The notes under the pieces were generated by a model. It saw only the letters and a program-made list of their open reading frames with translations. It searched no databases and was not told the origin of the DNA. The position numbers were made by a program, and so were the translations under genes. Of a stretch of DNA of 64,000 nucleotides, positions 50,953 to 59,634 are shown piece by piece. Source of the stretch: MED-G116 sp038107835 (GTDB taxonomy: Bacteria; Pseudomonadota; Alphaproteobacteria; Puniceispirillales; Puniceispirillaceae); contig JAYNHH010000005.1 in the NCBI GenBank assembly GCA_038107835.1, positions 40,129 to 104,128 on the forward strand, given 5' to 3'. Each line of letters begins with the position of its first letter. Position 1 is the stretch's first letter.

Positions 50953-52173
50953 ATGTTACAGCGCCGCCTTTCCATATTTGGCTCAACCGGTTCGATTGGC
51001 ACCAGCACCCTGGCGCTTGTCGATGCGGCAGCTGAGCGGTTCACAATCGAGTGTCTGGTCGCCGGTGGCAATCATGCATTGCTGGCTGAACAGGCGCTGA
51101 AATACCAGCCACGGATTGTCGGTCTGCGTGATGAGACCGGGCTGGCGCCATTGCAGGCGGCGCTTGCCGGTTCGGGCATTGAGATTGTTGCCGGACAGCG
51201 TGACTGTGACGGGCTGGCGCGCATCCCCGTCGATATCGTCATTGCCGGGATCACCGGCCTTGCCGGTCTTGGCTCGGTGATGGCGGCGGTGGAAACAGGC
51301 CAGACGCTGGCGCTGGCCAACAAGGAATCGCTGGTATCGGCAGGCCGCATCGTGATGCAGGCAGCGCACGAGAATGGAGCACGAATTCTGCCGCTTGACA
51401 GTGAACATAGCGCCATCTTTCAGTGCTGGGCCGGATGGCAGTCGCATCACCCCGAACTTCTGGTGCCGACAGGCAATGGCTTGCAGGAGATCAGCCATAT
51501 CTGCCTGACCGCGTCTGGCGGGCCGTTCCGCAGCCTGCCGCTGGCCGATTTTCCGGCCATTACCCCGGCGCAGGCGGTCAGGCATCCGAACTGGAGCATG
51601 GGGCAGAAGATTTCGGTCGACAGCGCAACGATGATGAACAAGGGGCTTGAGGTGATCGAGGCGGCCTGGCTGTTCGGTCTTGCCGGTGATGCAATCGAGG
51701 TGCTGGTCCATCCGCAGGTGGCGATTCATGGACTGGTTTACTTCCGTGATGGGTCGGTCATCGGACAGCTGGGAACGGCCGATATGAAAACGCCGATTTC
51801 CTATGCGCTTGAATGGCCAAACCGGCTGGTCTGGGATCCGGAGCCACTCGATCTCGTAGCGCTTGGACGGCTTGATTTCCATGCGGTTGATGAGCGCCGC
51901 TATCCCTGTTTCGCGCTGGCAAGGCAGGTACTTGCGGCCGGTGGGGTGATGCCGGCGGTCCTGAATGCCGCCAATGAGGTCGCCGTAGAGGCGTTTCTGG
52001 CTGGCCGGATCAGCTTTACCGCTATTTCCGCGCTGGTTAATGATGTTATGCAGCGTGAGCCAGTGGGAGGCGACACCAGCCTTGACGAGGTCATGGCAGC
52101 GGATGAGGCAGCACGGGCAATCGCCCGCGAGAGAGTCGCAGCTCTTGCCGGAAAACGCGCCCAGCAGAGATGA
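50953..52173 (+). CDS. dxr: 1-deoxy-D-xylulose 5-phosphate reductoisomerase
   Basis: 406 aa. NADPH loop SIFGSTGSIGTSTL near 6-19, NKESLVSAG, the metal-site DSEHSAIFQC, and KISVDSATMMNKGLEVIEAA. It makes MEP, the first committed step of the non-mevalonate isoprenoid route. ATG 50953 follows TTGGAAG. The stop codon lies in the first unit of a 14-bp tandem repeat. Confidence 0.96.
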   Translation: MLQRRLSIFGSTGSIGTSTLALVDAAAERFTIECLVAGGNHALLAEQALKYQPRIVGLRDETGLAPLQAALAGSGIEIVAGQRDCDGLARIPVDIVIAGITGLAGLGSVMAAVETGQTLALANKESLVSAGRIVMQAAHENGARILPLDSEHSAIFQCWAGWQSHHPELLVPTGNGLQEISHICLTASGGPFRSLPLADFPAITPAQAVRHPNWSMGQKISVDSATMMNKGLEVIEAAWLFGLAGDAIEVLVHPQVAIHGLVYFRDGSVIGQLGTADMKTPISYALEWPNRLVWDPEPLDLVALGRLDFHAVDERRYPCFALARQVLAAGGVMPAVLNAANEVAVEAFLAGRISFTAISALVNDVMQREPVGGDTSLDEVMAADEAARAIARERVAALAGKRAQQR

Positions 52174-52232
52174 AAAAGCAGAGATAAACCAGAAGAGATA
52201 AATCAGCAGAGATGAAAAAGCAGCAAAGGATG
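52163..52232. repeat. 14-bp tandem repeat between dxr and rseP
   Basis: Four units of consensus AGCAGAGATRAAAM start at 52163, 52177, 52191 and 52205, followed by a degenerate fifth unit. Units 1 and 4 are identical, part of a 20-bp identity between 52162-52181 and 52204-52223. The repeat covers the dxr stop and runs to the rseP ribosome binding site. Confidence 0.8.
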
Positions 52233-52239
52233 ACATGTG

Positions 52240-53325
52240 ATGCCTGAACTTGGAATAACCCAGCTCGTTATCGGCTTTTTGCTGTTGCTGACGCCCGTGG
52301 TGTATTTTCATGAGCTGGGGCATTACTGGATGGCGCGCAAGGCCGGTGTCATTGTTGAGGTCTTTTCCATCGGCTTTGGCCCTGAAATCTATGGCTGGAC
52401 CTCGAAACAGACGGGAACGCGCTGGCGGATTGCCGCGATTCCGCTTGGTGGCTATGTCAAGATGCGCGGTGATGAAGATCTGGCAAGTACGCCGTCCGAG
52501 GCGGCGAAACAGGCGACCGGATCCTTTATGGGGGCGCCACTTGGCTGGCGCATCGGGATCGTCCTTGGCGGCCCTGTAGCCAATTTCATTCTTGGCATTC
52601 TGCTGTTCGCGCTGGTCTATATGACGGCTGGCAAACAGATTCTCCCAGCGGAAATCGGCGAGGTGATGCCGCAGACAGCGGCAGCAGAGGCCGGGCTGCA
52701 GACAGGCGATCTGGTGACCGAGATTGACGGATTTTCCATTCGCGATTTCAATGATATGCGCGGTCTGGTGATTGAGAGTCCGGGCAAGGAACTGCGGTTC
52801 ACAATCGAGCGTGGAGGCCGTGAGATTGATCTGCTGGTCACGCCGATGTCGCGCTATAATGAGGCGTTGAAGATGAACATCGGGCTGTTGGGCGTGCGTT
52901 CAATACCGGGCGGAGAGCGGGAGCGTATGTTGCCCGGAAGCGCGCTTGTCGCTGCCTCATCGGATGCGTTTCACATGTCACTGCTGATCCTGCGGGGGCT
53001 GGCCCGGCTTGGCAGTGGACAGATGCAGAGTGGTGAAATTCAGGGACCGGTCGGGATTGCGAAGATTTCCGGCTCGGCGCTGCAGCAGGGGATCGTTCCC
53101 TTCATTCTACTGACGGCGATCATCTCGATCAATCTGGGGCTGATCAACCTGCTGCCGGTGCCAGCGCTTGACGGCGGGCATCTGGCCTTTTTCATCTATG
53201 AGGCAATCCGCGGCAAACCACTGCCGCTGGCGGTGCAGGCAGCGTTGATGCGGGGCGGAATTACCATCCTGATGGCGCTGATGCTGTTCCTGATTGTGTT
53301 TGACGTCAACAGACTGTTCCAATAG
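52240..53325 (+). CDS. rseP: RIP metalloprotease RseP (site-2 protease family)
   Basis: 361 aa. Zinc motif HELGH near residue 24 in the first membrane segment (VVYFHELGHYWMARKAG). FSIGFGPEIY and the C-terminal LLPVPALDGGHL with the third ligand Asp near 309 are present. One PDZ domain (~125-200), not two as in E. coli. It cleaves anti-sigma factors and remnant signal peptides in the inner membrane. GTG at 52237 is an equally good start. Confidence 0.95.
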   Translation: MPELGITQLVIGFLLLLTPVVYFHELGHYWMARKAGVIVEVFSIGFGPEIYGWTSKQTGTRWRIAAIPLGGYVKMRGDEDLASTPSEAAKQATGSFMGAPLGWRIGIVLGGPVANFILGILLFALVYMTAGKQILPAEIGEVMPQTAAAEAGLQTGDLVTEIDGFSIRDFNDMRGLVIESPGKELRFTIERGGREIDLLVTPMSRYNEALKMNIGLLGVRSIPGGERERMLPGSALVAASSDAFHMSLLILRGLARLGSGQMQSGEIQGPVGIAKISGSALQQGIVPFILLTAIISINLGLINLLPVPALDGGHLAFFIYEAIRGKPLPLAVQAALMRGGITILMALMLFLIVFDVNRLFQ

Positions 53326-53424
53326 GCGCGGATGGCTTTATTTGCGTATTCCTGAAAAGGTTTCTTTTACAATGGGCTGCGGGTGTTTATAGTCGCGGGA
53401 CGTCAATTACACGGGGACAGGGTG

Positions 53425-55704
53425 ATGCGGTTTGCAGCGGTGTTATTAATCGTGCTGATGATGGGGGGCAGTCTGTTGTCATCATCGCCGGTCACAGCCC
53501 AGTCCACAGCAGACAATCAGCGCATTGAAGCCATTGAAATAACAGGAAACAACCGGGTTGCCGCTGGTACAGTGCTGTCCTATATGCCGTTGCGTGTCGG
53601 TGATCTGGTGACAGCGGGTTCGATGAACATTGCGATTGAACGGCTGTATGAGACCGACCTGTTCGCCGATATCAGCATCGACATGGTGGCTGGTGTTCTG
53701 ACGGTCAGGATCACCGAGAACCCAATCATCAACCGCGTCAATATCGAGGGCAATGACGTCATCGCCGATGAAAAGCTGCTGGATTTCCTCGATATCCAGC
53801 CGCGCCGGGTGTACACACGCGAAATGGCGATCCAGGGTGCGCAGCGGCTGCTGCGGGTCTATCAGGCGGGCGGACGCTATGCGGCGGTTGTCGAGCCACA
53901 GATCATCGAGCTTGACGGAAACCGGGTCGATCTGGTGTTCAATGTCGATGAGGGGCCGTTGATCAAGATCAGCTCGATCACCTTTTCGGGCAACCAGCTG
54001 TTCAGTGACTCAAAATTGAAAACGGTCATCGCCAGCCGCGAAAAACGCTGGTGGGCCATTCTGTCGTCCACTGACAAATATGACGAGGGCCGGCTTGAAT
54101 ATGATGTCAGGCTGCTGCGCCAGTTCTATCTGGCACGTGGCTATGCCGATATCTCCGTGACCCGGGTGCGGGGCGGCCTGCTGCCGGATCGAACAGGCTT
54201 TGCCGTGACTTTTCTGCTGGAAGAGGGGCCGCGCTATCAGGTTGGTGATATCAAGGTCGCCAGCGCGATTGCCAATGTCGATCTGGAGCTGCTGCAGGCA
54301 AAGTTCGATTTTGGCGATGATGGCTGGTATGACGTTCGCGCGCTTGAGCAGGGATTGCTCGACATCACGAATGAGCTTGGCAATTACGGCTATGCCTTTG
54401 TTGACGTTGTGCCGGAAGTTTTCACCGATGCCGAGACCGGGCTGGCGACAATTCTGGTAAAGATTGGTGAGGCCCAGAAAAACTATGTCGAGCGCATCGA
54501 GATCATCAACAACACACGGACAACCGATACGGTGATCCGGCGTGAACTGGAACTGGTCGAGGGCGACGCCTTCAACTCACTGAAACTGGAGCGTTCACTG
54601 CGCAATGTCCGCAATCTTGGCTATTTTGCCGATGTCTCGGTGCGCAACATTGCTGGCAGCAGCGCCGAACAGACAATCACCGAGATCGAGGTTGAGGAGC
54701 AATCAACAGGGGAGCTGTCCTTCGGGCTTGGCTATTCATCACTGGACAAGGCGAGCTTCAACGTTGGCATCAATGAACGCAATTTTCTGGGTACGGGACG
54801 CGGGCTTGAAGCGACGATTGGTACATCCGGCAGCCGGACCGATATGCGGCTTGGCATCACCGAACCCTATCTGCTTGGCCGTAACCTGCGTGGTAACGCA
54901 TCCGTGTTCAATCAGCAGATCGAGCAGAACAGCACCAATGTCGACAGGACCGGTTTTGATTTTGGCGTCGGCTTCAGTGCAGCGAACAGCATCTATCACC
55001 GGGTCGGCTACAAGCTGGCGCAGGCGCAAACAACGACAAAATCAACAACGGCAGCGTCGGTGACCGGAGAGGATGGGCAGAATTTGCTGCAGTCCGCGGT
55101 CAGTTACACCGTTGGCAGGGACACGCGGGACAGCCGGTTCGATCCGTCGAGCGGCACCCTTTTGGAACTGTTTGAGGAAGTGTCGGGACTTGGTGGTGAT
55201 GTCACCTATGCCAAGACCATCGTCAGCGGTGCCTATTACAAGCCATATATGTTCAACACCGTCGTCTTTGGAGTGCGGGGTGAGCTTGGGCATGTCAATG
55301 GTCTTGGCAAGAAGGTCACGCAGTCGCAGCGCTTCTTCCTCGGCGGTTACAAGGTGCGAGGCTTCGGCAGTGGCGGCATCGGCCCGCGTGACACCGGCAG
55401 CAATGAAGCGGTTGGCGGCAACAATAGTGCCACCGGCACAATCGAAATCGTGTCAACCGCTGGTCTGAGCAAGGATCTTGGTCTGCGCTGGACCGTGTTC
55501 AGCGATGTTGGCTCGGTATGGGGGACTGATTACCCAGCCGGCGTTCAGGGTGCAGATGACAGCTCGCTGCGGACATCACTTGGCTTTGGTTTGCTTTGGG
55601 ATACCGCGATCGGGCCGCTGTCCTTCTATTGGGCGGATGCAATCTCGAAAGAATCCTATGATGGGCTGAAACGCTTTCAGTTCGCCATCGGCACCAGGTT
55701 ATAG
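53425..55704 (+). CDS. bamA: Outer membrane protein assembly factor BamA
   Basis: 759 aa. A signal peptide (~1-27, FAAVLLIVLMMGGSLLSSS, cleavage near VTAQS) is followed by five POTRA domains (~32-360; the first begins IEAIEITGNNRVAAGTVLSY) and a C-terminal beta-barrel (~390-759). The substrate-gate motif VRGF is in GGYKVRGFGSGG near 650, and the protein ends FAIGTRL with a terminal aromatic/aliphatic pattern. It folds outer-membrane proteins. A GTG at 53422 is also possible. Confidence 0.97.
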   Translation: MRFAAVLLIVLMMGGSLLSSSPVTAQSTADNQRIEAIEITGNNRVAAGTVLSYMPLRVGDLVTAGSMNIAIERLYETDLFADISIDMVAGVLTVRITENPIINRVNIEGNDVIADEKLLDFLDIQPRRVYTREMAIQGAQRLLRVYQAGGRYAAVVEPQIIELDGNRVDLVFNVDEGPLIKISSITFSGNQLFSDSKLKTVIASREKRWWAILSSTDKYDEGRLEYDVRLLRQFYLARGYADISVTRVRGGLLPDRTGFAVTFLLEEGPRYQVGDIKVASAIANVDLELLQAKFDFGDDGWYDVRALEQGLLDITNELGNYGYAFVDVVPEVFTDAETGLATILVKIGEAQKNYVERIEIINNTRTTDTVIRRELELVEGDAFNSLKLERSLRNVRNLGYFADVSVRNIAGSSAEQTITEIEVEEQSTGELSFGLGYSSLDKASFNVGINERNFLGTGRGLEATIGTSGSRTDMRLGITEPYLLGRNLRGNASVFNQQIEQNSTNVDRTGFDFGVGFSAANSIYHRVGYKLAQAQTTTKSTTAASVTGEDGQNLLQSAVSYTVGRDTRDSRFDPSSGTLLELFEEVSGLGGDVTYAKTIVSGAYYKPYMFNTVVFGVRGELGHVNGLGKKVTQSQRFFLGGYKVRGFGSGGIGPRDTGSNEAVGGNNSATGTIEIVSTAGLSKDLGLRWTVFSDVGSVWGTDYPAGVQGADDSSLRTSLGFGLLWDTAIGPLSFYWADAISKESYDGLKRFQFAIGTRL

Positions 55705-55706
55705 CG

Positions 55707-56402
55707 ATGACGGAGTGTGGTTTGACAACCGGTTCCCTGCGGGCATTCAGGGCGGCAGCACTGGCATTGCTTGTCGGCGCGACACTGTCCAGTGCCGCGG
55801 TGGCGCAGAGTGACAATGCTGTCAATGGCCAGAACGGAACAGGCCAGATCGGAACAGGCCAAACACAGGCAGCGCAAGGCGCAGCAGCCAGCAGCGGAAC
55901 CGATCAGGGTTCGCGGATGCAGGTGACACGGATTGGTCTGGTCGATCTTGATGGCGTTTTGCGCCAATCAAGCGGCACGGCAAAGGTACGGCAGCTGCTG
56001 GATGAACAGCGGCTTACCTTCCAGGAAGAATTCACCCAGCGTGAGGCAGAATTGCAGGCCACCGAAAAAGCGTTGCAGGCAGACCGCGAATTGCTGTCGG
56101 AGGACGCTTTCAATGAACGTCTGAAGGCGTTTGAGGATGAGGTTGCCGAGGTGCAGCGGCAGATCCAGTACCGCCGACAGGCGCTTGACCGGGCGTTTCA
56201 GGAGGCGCAGCGGAATCTGCGCGGGCTCGCGCTGGATATCGTCAAGCAGATCGCCAGCGAACGCAAACTCGACCTCGTTCTCTCGCAGGAATCAGCGCTG
56301 ATTTTCCTGCCGACGCTGAATATTTCCGAAGAGGTGTTGGCGCGGCTTGATGAACGGACGAGGAATGCCCGGATCGAGATCAAGGTTGGGGCGGATGAAT
56401 AG
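55707..56402 (+). CDS. ompH: OmpH/Skp family periplasmic chaperone
   Basis: 231 aa. The signal peptide covers ~1-33 (ALALLVGATLSSAAVAQ). A ~35-residue low-complexity linker rich in Gln, Gly and Thr follows, containing a 15-bp DNA duplication. The OmpH domain starts near 75 (IGLVDLDGVLRQSS) and is mainly a coiled coil (~95-180). It chaperones outer-membrane proteins on the way to BamA, whose gene lies directly upstream. Confidence 0.9.
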   Translation: MTECGLTTGSLRAFRAAALALLVGATLSSAAVAQSDNAVNGQNGTGQIGTGQTQAAQGAAASSGTDQGSRMQVTRIGLVDLDGVLRQSSGTAKVRQLLDEQRLTFQEEFTQREAELQATEKALQADRELLSEDAFNERLKAFEDEVAEVQRQIQYRRQALDRAFQEAQRNLRGLALDIVKQIASERKLDLVLSQESALIFLPTLNISEEVLARLDERTRNARIEIKVGADE

Positions 56403-56464
56403 GTGTCGTCACGTAGACGCGGGAGATGCCAGCGCTGCCAGCCGGGTCCTGGCAGGGGTTTGAA

Positions 56465-57496
56465 ATGGCGATTGATCCGCGCTTTTACAGGTTTGCCAGA
56501 GGCGTGAATGCCGGTGAATTGGCGGACGTTCTGGCGGCCGGGTTGCAGGGTGTGGCAGAGGCCGAGATTGCCGATTTCAGCCAGCCGCAGCAAAGTGATG
56601 AGGGAATGCTGACCTATGTCGGTGATGCAGCGCAGCTGGACGGCACGGGGCCAGCCGGGATTGTCATTACAACAGCGGAACTGGCGCCGAGGATGACGGC
56701 CGCCACAGCCGTGCTGAGCGTTGACAATCCACGCCTTGCCTTTGCCCGGGCGGTGGGGCTGTGCCTTGCCGATGATGCCTCGCCAGACGCGGAGACCCCA
56801 GCGCAGGCGGGCTCGCAGATCGACCCGGGTGCGGTGATTGCGCCCACCGCCGTGATCGGTGCGGGTGTGGTGATCGGCGCGAACAGCGTTGTCGGCGCAA
56901 ACAGCGTGATCGGCGGCGGCGTGCAGATTGGTGATAACTGCAGCATTGGCGATAACTGCACACTCAGCCATTGTGAACTTGACGATGGCTGCAGCCTGCA
57001 GGCCGGCGTCGTGCTTGGCGCGGCTGGCTTCGGCTTTGAGATCACCGGGGATGCGCCGGTGATGATCCCGCATATCGGCATTCTGCGGCTTGGCCGCGGC
57101 GTGTGTGTCGGGGCCAATTCGGCGATCGACCGTGGCAGTCTCGGCGATACGGTGATCGGCGATTTTGTGATGATCGATAATCTGGTGCATATCGCGCATA
57201 ATTGCGAGATCGGTGAGCGCTGCGTGATCGCCGGCCAGGTCGGCATCGCCGGCAGCACGATTCTGGAGGCCGGGGTGATGATCGGCGGGCAGGCCGGCAT
57301 TGGCGATCATCTGAGGATCGGCAAGGATGCGGTGATTCTGGCAAGAAGTGGCGTCACCAAGGATGTTCCCGCCGGCGCAAAGATGGTAGGGTTTCCAGCG
57401 ATCGAGGCCGGTCAGTATTGGCGTGATCAGGCGGCGATGCGGCAGGTTCTGCGGACCCGTGCGGCGGCCAGAAAGAAGACCCCACCGAAGGTATAG
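56465..57496 (+). CDS. lpxD: UDP-3-O-(3-hydroxyacyl)glucosamine N-acyltransferase
   Basis: 343 aa. The N-terminal uridine-binding domain (~1-105) is followed by a left-handed beta-helix of hexapeptide repeats (~110-290; IAPTAVIGAGVVIGANSVVG). The catalytic-type His lies in NLVHIAHNCEIG near 246. It adds the second acyl chain in lipid A synthesis. ATG 56465 follows AGGGG. Confidence 0.95.
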   Translation: MAIDPRFYRFARGVNAGELADVLAAGLQGVAEAEIADFSQPQQSDEGMLTYVGDAAQLDGTGPAGIVITTAELAPRMTAATAVLSVDNPRLAFARAVGLCLADDASPDAETPAQAGSQIDPGAVIAPTAVIGAGVVIGANSVVGANSVIGGGVQIGDNCSIGDNCTLSHCELDDGCSLQAGVVLGAAGFGFEITGDAPVMIPHIGILRLGRGVCVGANSAIDRGSLGDTVIGDFVMIDNLVHIAHNCEIGERCVIAGQVGIAGSTILEAGVMIGGQAGIGDHLRIGKDAVILARSGVTKDVPAGAKMVGFPAIEAGQYWRDQAAMRQVLRTRAAARKKTPPKV

Positions 57497-57536
57497 ACGG
57501 GATCTAGTTAACAGGGCCGGGAAGGGCAGGAAGAAG

Positions 57537-57995
57537 ATGGCGGAGACCATAACCGAGTTGGATATCGACGGAGTCAGGGAACATATCCCGCACCGGGCGC
57601 CCATGTTGCTGATCGACAGGGTGCTCCAGATCGTTGCCGACAAAAGCGCCGTCGGAGTGAAGGCGGTGAGCAATGGCGAGCCTTTCTTTGCCGGGCATTT
57701 TCCCGATTATCCAATCATGCCCGGTGTGCTGATTGTCGAGGCGATGGCGCAGACGGCGGCCTGCGTTGCCTGTGTGACGCTTGGCGAGGAGACCAGGGGC
57801 AAGCTGGTGTTCTTTACAACCATCGAGAATGCACGGTTTCGCAAGCCGGTGCGGCCTGGCGACCTGCTCGAGCTGCATGTCGAGAAGGTGACGTCAAAGG
57901 GACCGCTGTGGAAATTCAGGGGAGTCGCCATGGTCGAGGGCAAAAAGGTTGCCGAGGCCGATTTTGGCGCAATGATCGTCGATCCGGGTAACTAG
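57537..57995 (+). CDS. fabZ: 3-hydroxyacyl-[ACP] dehydratase FabZ
   Basis: 152 aa hot-dog fold. IPHRAPMLLIDRVL near 17-30, active-site His in FFAGHFPDYPIMPGVL near 57-72 and Glu in LIVEAMAQ. It dehydrates 3-hydroxyacyl-ACP in fatty-acid elongation and competes with LpxA/LpxD for the same pool, explaining its place between them. AGGAAG precedes the ATG. Confidence 0.97.
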   Translation: MAETITELDIDGVREHIPHRAPMLLIDRVLQIVADKSAVGVKAVSNGEPFFAGHFPDYPIMPGVLIVEAMAQTAACVACVTLGEETRGKLVFFTTIENARFRKPVRPGDLLELHVEKVTSKGPLWKFRGVAMVEGKKVAEADFGAMIVDPGN

Positions 57996-57998
57996 ACG

Positions 57999-58802
57999 AT
58001 GAGTGTCAACATTCACCCGACAGCCATTGTCGACCCCGGGGCAGAGCTTGGCAGCAATGTCGAGATTGGCCCGTTCAGCATCGTTGGTGGCGACGTCCAG
58101 CTTGGCGATGGCGTGCGGTTGCGCAGCCATGTGGTGATCGAGGGGCGGACAAGCGTCGGGGCGGGAAGCGATATCTATCCCTTTGCCGTATTGGGATGTC
58201 CACCCCAGCATACGCGCTATCAGGGGGAGCCGAGTACGCTGGAGATCGGCGCGAACAATGTTATCCGCGAACATGTGACGATGCATCCGGGTACCGCCAT
58301 CGACGCGATGAAAACAACCGTCGGTGACAATGGGCTGTTCCTTGCGGCAACGCATGTGGCGCATGATTGTGTTGTCGGCGACAATGCCATCTTTGCCAAT
58401 AATGCCGCGCTTGGAGGGCATGTGAAGATCGGCGACAATGTAATGCTTGGTGGCTTTGCCTCGGTCCAGCAATGGTGCCGTGTTGGTGATCACGCGATGG
58501 TCGGCTCGCAGACCGCGGTTGATGCCGATGTGATCCCCTTTGCCATTGCCGTTGGCAACCGCGCATTGCTGACCGGGATCAATGTCATCGGGCTGGAGCG
58601 GCGCGGCTTTGATCCGGATGATGTCGATCTGCTGCGGCGGGCGTTTCGCGATATGTTCCAGCGCGACGGGCTGTTCAGCGAGCGGCTGAGCCGGCTGCGC
58701 GATGTCTATGGCAGGAACCCACAGGTCAGCCGGATGATCGGCTTCATCGACAGTGCCGGCAGGAACGGTGTCTGCAAGGCAGCCAGCAAAACAGATAAAT
58801 GA
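57999..58802 (+). CDS. lpxA: UDP-N-acetylglucosamine O-acyltransferase
   Basis: 267 aa beta-helix trimer protein. Hexapeptide repeats run from IHPTAIVDPGAELGSNVEIG to ~185; the catalytic-type His is in LAATHVAHDCVVG near 127. A C-terminal helical domain follows (~190-260). It performs the first step of lipid A synthesis. The ATG lies 3 nt after the fabZ stop. Confidence 0.97.
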   Translation: MSVNIHPTAIVDPGAELGSNVEIGPFSIVGGDVQLGDGVRLRSHVVIEGRTSVGAGSDIYPFAVLGCPPQHTRYQGEPSTLEIGANNVIREHVTMHPGTAIDAMKTTVGDNGLFLAATHVAHDCVVGDNAIFANNAALGGHVKIGDNVMLGGFASVQQWCRVGDHAMVGSQTAVDADVIPFAIAVGNRALLTGINVIGLERRGFDPDDVDLLRRAFRDMFQRDGLFSERLSRLRDVYGRNPQVSRMIGFIDSAGRNGVCKAASKTDK

Positions 58803-58820
58803 GGGTGAGCAGGTAGGCGC

Positions 58821-59630
58821 ATGACAAAGCTGGCAGTGATAGCCGGGCAGGGCAGGATACCGGTGCAGATCGCCGAGACGGCCGTCAGCATGGGCCATGA
58901 TGTCGTCGTGATGCCAATCCGCGGACAGGCGGATGCCGATTTTTCCGCCTTTGTCAGCCTGCCGATCACCCTTGGGGCCATCGGCGGAACGCTGGCGCTG
59001 ATGCAGGAACAGGGCTGCACGCATCTGGTCATGGGAGGCAAGGTGGTGCGGCCATCGCTGGCAGCGCTGAAGCCCGATTTAAGCGCGGTGAAACTGCTTG
59101 GCAAGGCGATGATGCGGGGGGATGACAGCCTGCTCCGGGTGATCAGTGATTTTTTCGCCACCAATGGCATCGAGACCCTGGCACCCGACCAGTTCATGCC
59201 GGACCGGCTGGCCCCGGCGGGGCTGCTCGCCGGAACCGCGCCAGATGCCACCCAGAAAGGTGATATCGCGCTGGCCCGCCAGGTGCTGGAAGCGCTTGGT
59301 GGTCTGGATGTCGGGCAGGCGGTGGTGGTACAGGCTGGCCGGGTGCTGGCCATTGAGGCGGCCGAAGGGACGAATGCGATGCTGCGCCGTGCTGCCGGTC
59401 TGGTTGATGAAAGCGAGAGTGCAGCAGTGATGGTCAAGCTCCCGAAGAGCGGACAGGACAGAAAGCTGGATATGCCGGTGATTGGCCTGGCGACGCTTGA
59501 GAGCGCGGCCGCGGCCGGGGTTGGGATCATTGCCGTACAGGCGGGTGGCGTGCTGTTTGCCGAGGCGGCCCCCGAGCTGCGCGCGGCGGCGCAGGCGCAG
59601 GGTGTGACGCTGCTCGGGCTTGAGGGTTAG
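58821..59630 (+). CDS. lpxI: UDP-2,3-diacylglucosamine pyrophosphatase LpxI
   Basis: 269 aa, DUF1009 family. LAVIAGQGRIPVQIAE at the N-terminus, GAIGGTLALMQEQGCTHLVM near 53-72, and the C-terminal MPVIGLATLESAAAAGVGIIA. LpxI is the alphaproteobacterial replacement for the unrelated LpxH and hydrolyses UDP-diacylglucosamine to lipid X. Its place between lpxA and lpxB supports this. Confidence 0.94.
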   Translation: MTKLAVIAGQGRIPVQIAETAVSMGHDVVVMPIRGQADADFSAFVSLPITLGAIGGTLALMQEQGCTHLVMGGKVVRPSLAALKPDLSAVKLLGKAMMRGDDSLLRVISDFFATNGIETLAPDQFMPDRLAPAGLLAGTAPDATQKGDIALARQVLEALGGLDVGQAVVVQAGRVLAIEAAEGTNAMLRRAAGLVDESESAAVMVKLPKSGQDRKLDMPVIGLATLESAAAAGVGIIAVQAGGVLFAEAAPELRAAAQAQGVTLLGLEG

Positions 59631-59634
59631 CGCC

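Noticed and set aside
53342..53373. Promoter for bamA (TTGCGT ... TACAAT)
   Set aside because: The -10 is good but the spacer is 20 nt, and no sigma-E-type alternative was clear.
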